Below are positions 56,780 through 64,000 of a DNA stretch of 64,000 bases, piece by piece. The stretch covers positions 62,001 to 126,000 of the forward strand of contig JAZKJV010008879.1 of the NCBI GenBank assembly GCA_037367405.1, written 5' to 3'. The DNA comes from Ottelia alismoides (Eukaryota > Streptophyta > Magnoliopsida > Alismatales > Hydrocharitaceae). Each line of letters starts with the position of its first letter. Positions within the stretch are counted from its first letter, which is position 1. Made by a program: the position numbers and the translations under genes. The notes beneath the pieces are model-generated. The model was not told the origin of the DNA. It did not search any database and saw only the letters and a list, made by a program, of their open reading frames with translations.

Positions 56780-57790
56780 GCCCTAGATGGCACAATGAAA
56801 TTTATCCACGAGCTCAAGTGGAAGTGCCTAATCAATTACAAAGTCTCCCTACTTCGATGGCACCAACTACTCCTGCTAAGAAAATCGCGTGGAGATTTGC
56901 ATGCAATTCATAGATTTCAAGATGTGGACATGCACAACAAAAACTTTGTAGAGGAATTCATAGATGTTTAGATCAAGGATTTGTCAAGGAATGCCAAAGC
57001 AATGAATGTCATGTATTGTGCTCTTTCCACAGACAAATACAACTATGACTCTCAATCCAAGACATGTTGTGAAATATGGAAGATACTATTGGTTACATAT
57101 GGAGGTACATGCATAGTCCACAGCTCTAAGTTTACTATGCTAACCATGAAGCATGAAAACTTTGAGATGAAGGAAGGAGATGTATACAAGGTTCATAACC
57201 ATCACGAACAACCTCAAAGCTCCATGCAAGAACTTCATCGAAGGAGAGGTAGAAGGGAAAGTCGTCTATTCACTCTCAAGTGAATGGGAAGAAAATGTGG
57301 CAACTATAGAAGAAGCAGATGCAATAGAAGACATCAAGATGGATGATCTCATAGGAAAACATGATGGTATATGAATTCAAGAAGAAGATCAAGAAGCCAA
57401 TAGAGGAGGCAAAGAGGAAGTCTCTGACTTTCAAGATCAGCAAACAAGACTCATTTGATGAAGAGATAAATGATAAATATCTTGTACTACTCGCTAGAAA
57501 GTTCAAGAAGTTTATGAGAAATAAGAAGAGCTTCAAGTCAAAAAGAGAAGACAATGAAGATACACAAACCTTCTATGAGTGCAAAAAGAAGAGACATTTG
57601 AGAAGGAATGGTCCTCCGCTGAAGTAAGAGAAAGGAAAACAAGAAGGGGCGATCCAACAAGAAGTTCAAAAAGGTTCACAAGAAGAGAGCATTGTAAGTC
57701 ACATGGAGTGACTCGGATTCAAGCGACTCCGACTCAGCCAAAATCGATGAGGAATCAACATGCCTTAGATAAATGGCTCTAGAAGATGAG
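56780..57790 (+). pseudogene. gag remnant of copia H1
   Basis: Copia gag text in shifting frames: SPYFDGTNYSC near 56850, LSRNAKAMNVMYCALSTD (56981), CCEIWKILLVTYGGT, YTRFITITNNLKAPCKNF (57180), SEWEENVATIEEADAIEDIK and DDLIGKHDG. A Lys-rich part follows (ARKFKKFMRNKKSFKSKRE), ending in TFYECKKKRHLRRNGPP, which looks like a damaged CCHC zinc knuckle. The order and Lys-rich tail fit SIRE-type gag. Stops and frameshifts (for example at 56909, 56971, 57281) make it inactive. Stretches near 57840-57970 continue the coiled-coil part of gag. Confidence 0.83.
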
Positions 57791-57972
57791 GTAACTCAAA
57801 AACTTATGCTGAACTTTTAGATGCTTTTCATGAAGTCTTTGCAAAACTAGAAAGTCTAAATTAGAAAATCAACAGTTAGATAAAAAGATAAATAAGTTAG
57901 TTCTTGAAAAAAACTTTTAGTGAAGAATCTTTTTGCTTAGAAAATAATACATTTCTTGAAAAAGAAAAGTTT

Positions 57973-59209
57973 CTTGGATTATATGATTTCATCATTTTAT
58001 TTTTTTAATTCTGTTGCACCGAGAAACTAGTGCGACTAGTCGCTCTGATCGCATATGATGTGATCATCACACTTCCATGACACACTTAAGGATCTTTCCA
58101 TATCCTTCATGAAGTTGGTGTCATTTTTGATCCAATAGACTTTGTGGCTTTTAATCCACTTTGAGATAGTGTGTACATCAACTTCTTGTGATTTATATTC
58201 TCTCCACCTACAAAATAAATGTTAAGAAGATTTTTGGTACTCAACTTTAGGGTCCATAAGGGCTAGCCTTTCTCTCTCCAATTTGATTAAGCAAATTATT
58301 TTGAGATGATGAACTACTTGTTAATCCTAAGTCATTTTTATAATGATGATCTCTCTTAGAACCAAGAAGCTTATCTAAATTCTCTTTTCCTCTAGTACAC
58401 CAAGAAAAATCGTCAATAATCTTATACTGGTTTAATTTAATACCAATAATTTCTTTTTCAAGAAAAGTACTATTTTCTAAGCAAAACGATTCTTCACTAA
58501 AAGTTTCTTTTTCAAGAACTAACTTATTTATCTTTTTTATCTAATGGTTGATTTGCCTAGCTAGAGTAGTTAGTGCCATCGAAGTAGGGAGACTTTGTAA
58601 TTGAGTAGGCACTTCCACTTGAACTGTGGAAATTTCATTGTGCCATTTAGGGCCTGCAGGTAGGTTGTTACACCTGCAAAACTTGAACCCACTCTGATAC
58701 CAAATATGAGTCTGACACAAGCGAGGATGTGAATTGTAAAATATACAATTATCCAATAACAATATCCAAATAAAAAATAATTAAAAGATAAGAGAGGTAG
58801 ATGAATGACAATCGCAAAGACATAATGGTTTTTACATGGAAACCTAAGCGGGTGAAAATCATGACCCAAAATCCTATTCTAAGTAGAATACATATATAAA
58901 AATCATGACCCATAATCACAGAATAAAATCCACAGCTTGGATACATATTCAAAAATGTTAAGCAAAATATAGTGAATCAATAAAACTTGAATTCGCAAGC
59001 TTATAGACTTTAAGCATTGAATATGCTCGAGGATGATGATGATTACAGTAGAGCATAGAGAGCACACACAACTCCAGTAGTTAAAAACTTTGGATTGAAA
59101 ATAGCTCGAGAGTGCATAAATGATGTAAGAAATCGAATATCGTACAAAATGACCGATCTTTCTTTTCTTTTTAGAGTAGATGATGTTTCTCTTGGTTGTG
59201 TGTCTGAAA
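57973..59209 (-). mobile_element. Inverted partial copy of the copia element (H2): gag piece, PBS and LTR 3' part
   Basis: On the minus strand from 59209: LTR 3' part (59209-58705), PBS (58702-58691), gag start (PTSMALTTLA near 58580), an ~1 kb deletion relative to H1, then downstream gag text. The latter includes the SIRE-like block DKLLGSKRDHHYKNDLG (about 58370-58320) and ERKASPYGP. The part nearest H1 (57973-58250) is unassigned, except for the palindrome GCGACTAGTCGC at 58032-58043. Confidence 0.78.
58691..58702 (-). other. Primer binding site of copia H2
   Basis: Minus strand TGGTATCAGAGT, one base different from the initiator tRNA-Met complement in H1. The neighbouring LTR end reads TA instead of CA. 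Confidence 0.88.
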
Positions 59210-60744
59210 TAGGGATGTTGATTGAACCGAACCATTCGAATTCGATTAGAATTCGTTCGATAAAAAAATGAAAAAAAATCTGATTTGAAATAAAATGAAG
59301 TGAATTTTAATTTAACTTGTGGATTTGATTCCTAAACGAATCAAATATGAGTTCATTTGAATTTGTTCGATAACGATTCGATTCTATACACACATGATAT
59401 AGTATGAAGCATATATGTATATGTAAATAAATGTAGCATATATTTTGCAAAATCCCCACACATGATGCACAAATTAATAATAATTAATATTTTTTTATCA
59501 TCTTATTCTAACCATCTCAATTTTGGGACTCCCCGTGCATATGTGATACCCTCTCTTTACTTTTCCTAGTTCTCTCTATCCCCTCGTCACTCATGAGAAA
59601 AAATCCTAACATTTGCTTCTGCTCTCCAACGCCAGTGGCTCCAACCTTGTGCTCCTGCTCGTTGTCCATAATGTCGCCAGCTCCAACCTCCCACTCATGC
59701 TCCAGCCTCCGCTCTTGCTCGCTCGTGCCGCTGACAATGTCACCCTCCCTGTCGCCAACCCCACCACTAGCTCTTGCTCTCCCCCTCCGTTGACAATGAC
59801 ACTGGTTCTAGACTCGTCAACATTGCTAATATCTCTCCATTACCCCCACAGTAGCCGGTATCGCCATGCACGCTACCAACGTTGGTATGGAAAAATGCCA
59901 ATCAAGCCTTTTTTCCTATTTTTCATAAATTTGTACATTGATATATAAGTTTGATGTCGTTCTTCTCCATGTTGTTAACCCCCCTTTTAGACTAAAATCT
60001 TAAGATTTACGTTCTATCCAAACAATTTTTATGATTAAAATATCATCTGCAAACAACACACATACTAAAATTTAAAAGCCATCTTGAGGTCAAAGATTTC
60101 AATTTCTAATAAAATTTTCCAAACAGAATGCTTGTAGATTTCTATTTTCGGACCCTAATGTAGAGGATTTTGGCTCCAACTAACAATCTATAAAATTTCT
60201 AGAGTACATTGGAGACAACATGATTAAATGAGATAATGTTTGTAATCTAATAAGAAATAATATACAAAATGATTATTCAAATTCAAATAACGCTAAAGCA
60301 TGTATTAAGGCATATCAACAATAATTGGCAGAACTTACACATTTCTCCCCCACTATTTAGTAGTCATGGGAACTTTAGCCTATGACCCTAGTCATAGCTC
60401 GTTCTCCTCACATTTGCACACTTTCTGTAGACAACATAACTTGGTTAGTATGGCACCAATAAATTGGTTAGTTCAATTTTCTAAGTATTGCGAGGATTGT
60501 GAAAATAATTTGTATACATATGGATTGCTTTGTCTATATAATTTATTTGGATGTAATGAGCACTTTGTCGTCCTTTTATGGTTCTGATGGAATTTAATGA
60601 TTCTTTTTTCTTAGATATCATGGAGATAGCTCACACTGAGAGGAAAGATACGGAGGATTCTTCAGAGAAACATGAAACACAATCTTCTTGTTATTATTTT
60701 GGACATGTATATCTATTAATATATAATTCTATTTCTAGATGGTG
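59210..60744 (+). mobile_element. Second hAT copy, 5' end only (about 1.53 kb)
   Basis: Begins with the terminus TAGGGATGTTGATTGAA, flanked by GTCTGAAA (59202-59209), the reverse complement of the H1 flank TTTCAAAC with one change. It contains the 5' region and exon 1 of the transposase (MEIAHTERKDTEDSS at 60619; TQSSCYYF). Homology to the first hAT ends at about 60744, shortly after exon 1. The BED, core and hATC regions are absent. Confidence 0.85.
59613..59948 (+). CDS. Short ORF in second hAT copy, doubtful
   Basis: A 111-codon frame equivalent to 55437-55820, with fewer 14-residue units and the shared tail LPVANPTTSSCSPPPL. The function is unknown and may not exist. Confidence 0.2.
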   Translation: MLLLSNASGSNLVLLLVVHNVASSNLPLMLQPPLLLARAADNVTLPVANPTTSSCSPPPLTMTLVLDSSTLLISLHYPHSSRYRHARYQRWYGKMPIKPFFLFFINLYIDI

Positions 60745-62200
60745 CTCGAGCTAGTGATGAACTTCTCAGCGCGCCACGTCTACCCGAGCATGACACACCA
60801 CCTGAGCCTGGGGGCATGTGCATTGTATCATGTGGAGTGGAGAAAATTTCAGAAGAATCCTTAAACTTTCATAATATTACACTCCAGTCCAATGAGCGCA
60901 CGCCCACCACATGCAGTCATGAATGTTTTATAGAGAGGTCTTGTCGGTTTTATCTATTTAAATCTAAGTCCCACATGAGAATTTTTACATACTCCACTCA
61001 GAGGCTTTGTGTATTTACATTCCAGTCGTTGTTTGGACCAACTTGTGGATTTTTTACATTTTTTAAAAATTACAGTTTTCTTGCAAACACATCCCTTCCT
61101 TCAGTTTGCAATATATTTTCCATATGATATCCATTTTGATGAAAAATTGGTCTCGTTGGAAAGATAATTTTGTGCTCTTTCATTTGGTTTATTTAATTCT
61201 CTATTTCGACTCTTAATTTGAAAATTAAAAATCAGAAAGTTATTATTTTATTACATGTTAATCTGAACACCAGTTCTCCTTTACAAATTGATCAATTGAT
61301 CTTGAATCCCTGATTTGTTCGATAAATTAAGAATTGGTTTAAATAATTGATCCCATGTATTTTATCATCAAATTTTGATTGATTGTATAATCAAGATAAA
61401 ATGTGTTAGGAATTGCTCTTTAAATGTAATTTGGTACATTGATGTGTAATTAATTAATCAATCAATCCTTTGTTGATCACTTAATTCAAGTAGATTAATT
61501 TAAGATTAAGTCGGGGAATATCATTATGTATTGGATGTTTTCATTGTATTTTAGTATTGTGCATTATCATTTTGTGTGCATTGCCGACATTATATATATT
61601 GTATTATTTAAAAATCAAATAAAATGAACATTGCATATATTTTTTGCATTTGAACCTAGATCCACTGATTATTCACTTAATTAGATATTTAACATCTAGA
61701 TTTAATTAAATAATTGCTCGTATCCTTGTGTTCGACCATGGATTTATCCATGATAAATTAAACCAACTCTTCATAGAGATTCTACTCGATTTTGATAAAA
61801 TGTTTAAATGGTTGTATTACAAGGAATTGATATTAAAATAACATTTTAGTGAATAATCACCGAGATAGCCTAGCAGTCCGAGCCTTCAGCAGAACCAACC
61901 TCATACACCCAAGCGCATGCCCGCTTGAGAATTTTGCACCCAAGCCCTACTGACTCCTCTTATTGACAAAGATGTCACCGCATGCCTGAACATTTGTTCA
62001 TAAGCCATTGCGACTTCTTTTTATTGCAGACAAGTCCATTTTGGACCATTAAGACTTGTTTTTATTTTAATGTAGATGTGCTTATTTACAACAAGGAATC
62101 CATGTATTATTTAATTAATAACTTTGCATTTTTAAATCTGAATTAAATGAAATTGGTCTTGTCGGATTCATAAATTAACCCTCCTTCCATTGGTGTACTG
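60745..62200 (+). other. Unassigned sequence with LTR-like parts
   Basis: No gene is supported. Immediately after the hAT break a ~100 bp GC-richer stretch (60745-60830) reads through in one frame but matches nothing I recognise. A TATA-like TATCTATTTAAATC lies near 60950. GTTCGACC at 61730-61737 resembles the 3' part of Athila-type LTRs in plus orientation. 61860-62060 has a repeated CAAGCCCTACTGACTCC / CATAAGCCATTGCGACTTC theme. Boundaries cannot be set. Confidence 0.35.
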
Positions 62201-62216
62201 TTGGGTTGATTTGATA

Positions 62217-63661
62217 CATGGTAGAGGATAATTTACCGAAAAAGTCCTTTCTTATTTCACTGTATTAAATTTGTCATTAACTCTTTCTATCTCAACAATT
62301 CACATAAAAATCTCCACGCGATTTGCCTATCAGCAGTGAGGTGTAGGATTACCTCTTGAAGTGTGGTTGCGATGAAGTCTCACAAGAAAGAGACCTCCTA
62401 TCTCAAGTTCGATCTGACAGAGGAGACGCATGCGAGCGCTTTGATGAGGAGCGTACTTCTCGCAATCCTAGATTCAAGCAACGAATCTCTTGATCTCGTC
62501 ACACGGGATCTGATATCTTCTTCATGAGTGAGGGTCATCGAATGAGACAGAGATCTACAAGCTTGAAGCGATGATACGATGGTGTGGCGACGATGGCAGT
62601 TCTCTCTAAGGCACAAAGTGGATGGCCACTGAGAGAGAGAGAGAGAGATGGGGCATGTAGTATAGTAAGGAGAGAAAGAGACTGGAAAGTGATGTGTTGT
62701 AGGGTTGCCTCTTCTTTGTAGCTTTCTGGGAGTCCATGGATCACAATCCATGTGAAACACAAAATCAATGATTGAGATTGATTTGTGTTTTTCTATTCAA
62801 TGACCATGATTTTATTGTAAAAATACAACAACAATTAATTTATATTAAATTAAACATATAATGAATAATCAACATAATTTAATTTGAACTAATTAGGTAG
62901 CATGGAAGGATTAGGATTGAAGTCACCCACCCTCCTAAAAAAGGGGGATGACCACTCTTGTGACCAAGTCAAAGGGTGACCGTCCACTATCCATTACATG
63001 GATGGTGGGTGCTCCTCCAATCCTTTATACATATTTACAACAACTTTGTTGTAAATTAATTCACAAAAAATAGTTCCAAATTAATTTTATGAATATTGTA
63101 AACATGCCGTTAAATAGTTTTGAATCATATTCACAACCAAAATAAATATAAATTGTATTTCCAAATAATTTCCAATGTGAATCCAATTCACATCTACAAT
63201 TAGTTCACAGATACGATTTACAATAAGATCTCTCTAATATATTATAAATCACATTATATATTTATGCAAATAATATGGATAACACTATCCACATTATTTC
63301 ATATCTTGGATAATTAATTCTCATTAATTATCTTGGATCATCATTCTCATGTATATAAATAATATGAATCGTATTCACATTATTCATGATAATTAAATCA
63401 TATTTAGTTATCAATATTCTCAATGCTCAGATACATAATTCATCAATGAAATTATTCTTGAACTCTTTCAAGAACAATTTGCTCTACGAACACTTGGAGA
63501 TTAGGACATGGCGATTATACATTCCAACTATAGTAACTTGGATATTGAGATTACATCTCAAATCGAGATCTCGAGGACCTTTCATAGATGATTTATTGAA
63601 TCAAGATCGTAGATCTAATCTTCTCATTGCATCTGAATCTCATTCAGGTTAATGTCCAACA
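62217..63661 (-). repeat. Probable copia LTR G (about 1.45 kb)
   Basis: Minus strand starts TGTTGGACATTAACCTG at 63661. A TATA box follows at 63029-63022 (TATAAAGG in ATGTATAAAGGATTGG). A CT-rich transcribed part comes next (62630-62655). A block near 62330-62300 (AAATCGCGTGGAGATTT) precedes a degraded initiator-Met-like PBS, ATGTATCAAATC, at about 62213-62202. The general order fits a plant copia LTR followed by a PBS. No second LTR or gag is in the window to confirm it. Confidence 0.45.
63022..63029 (-). promoter_or_regulatory. TATA box of LTR G
   Basis: TATAAAGG on the minus strand, followed downstream by GGAGGAGCACCCACC. Placed at a plausible position about 630 bp into the LTR. Confidence 0.5.
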
Positions 63662-64000
63662 ATTAGACTACTATCAGATCACTTCTCTAATAAGAGGAGT
63701 CACTAAAATCCAGACATGTTTAATCACTCCCTCGAAATAGAGCGTCATGGTTATACAATCGTATGATTCACATCACCCTTAGTTATTCCCAATACATGTA
63801 CATACTGCATATTAGAAGACCTATAATAAACCCGAAGACATAGATCATTTTACATTGTCATCTTTAGGGTTTCATCATTAAATTTCTCATTCGGTCATTG
63901 GGAGTTGGTATCAGTCATATGCTTTCCAAAAGCATATCATACTGATGGCTGGGATTTTCCATGTGGGTCTAAAAATGACCCTCACGAAGTGCGAGGATGG
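63662..64000. other. Unassigned right edge
   Basis: Sequence upstream of the LTR G terminus. No purine-rich PPT is visible next to the terminus, which favours a 5' or solo LTR or a misplaced boundary. GC content is slightly higher than in the preceding AT-rich tract. No gene is seen. Confidence 0.35.

Larger units (their letters stand above)
54611..56870 (+). repeat. Left arm of large inverted repeat (hAT 5' end plus copia LTR, PBS and gag start)
   Basis: Matches the reverse complement of 58556-60744 across hAT exon 1, the hAT 5' region, the TIR, the copia LTR 3' part, the PBS and the first part of gag. Many substitutions and small indels separate the arms, so the duplication is not recent. 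A short second matching block (57870-57972 with 58458-58556) continues the arm inward after a ~1 kb segment found only on this side. Confidence 0.88.
50942..57972 (+). mobile_element. SIRE-like Ty1/copia element fragment H1, carrying a hAT insertion
   Basis: A 5' LTR split by a hAT transposon, followed by an initiator-Met PBS and a broken gag. The pieces of LTR either side of the hAT join within the sequence TTTCAA. The LTR without the insertion would be about 1.1 kb, near the usual SIRE LTR length. Pol is absent; the element runs into an inverted partial copy of itself (57973-59209). Confidence 0.8.
58556..60744 (-). repeat. Right arm of large inverted repeat
   Basis: Reverse-complement partner of 54611-56870. 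It carries the same hAT insertion in the same LTR position, which shows the copy was made after the hAT inserted. Confidence 0.88.

Overview
The window is a block of nested, decayed transposable elements from a flowering-plant nuclear genome. Plant-specific signs are Athila-lineage Ty3/gypsy elements primed by tRNA-Asp, a SIRE-like Ty1/copia element primed by initiator tRNA-Met, a 3' piece of an Au-type SINE, and hAT elements. The species cannot be resolved. I found no intact cellular gene, tRNA, rRNA, CRISPR array or organelle insert. Every protein-coding stretch is a broken transposon gene.

Layout. Element A (minus strand, 1-18645, left end cut by the window) is an Athila-like retrotransposon with ~3.86 kb LTRs. 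From right to left it has 5' LTR, PBS, a 1.8 kb leader, gag, protease, RT, RNase H, integrase, a 3' noncoding region with a hairpin array, PPT and 3' LTR. Its integrase is split by a 670 bp hAT MITE with a perfect 8 bp target duplication. A sits inside gag of element B (minus, 18646-24205), and B sits inside gag of element C (minus, 24206-25725). C gag is also cut by element D (plus, 25726-43627), an older relative of A with both LTRs, all pol domains and the same hairpin array. An Au-SINE 3' fragment lies in D's 3' LTR. D's 3' LTR breaks off into a scrambled patch (43628-44690) of chromovirus integrase and Athila pol pieces in alternating orientation. Next to that lies a degenerate LTR (E, 45187-47883).

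Right part. 47.9-50.9 kb is AT-rich and mostly unassigned. From 50.9 kb a SIRE-like copia LTR begins. A 4.7 kb hAT transposon with a decayed transposase gene is inserted in it, about 30 bp past the TATA box. The end of the LTR, the PBS and a broken gag follow. The composite of copia LTR plus hAT 5' end is repeated in inverted orientation to 60.74 kb, giving a ~6 kb imperfect palindrome with ~2.2 kb arms. Unassigned LTR-like sequence follows, and then a probable minus-strand copia LTR (about 62.2-63.66 kb).

Relative order by nesting: C is older than B and D, and B is older than A. By-eye LTR comparison also makes A (several percent divergence) younger than D (roughly ten percent or more). The most unusual features are the PPT-like hairpin arrays conserved between A and D, a terminal hairpin at the LTR 5' ends of three families, perfect G-box and W-box palindromes beside the LTR TATA box, and the inverted hAT-in-copia composite.
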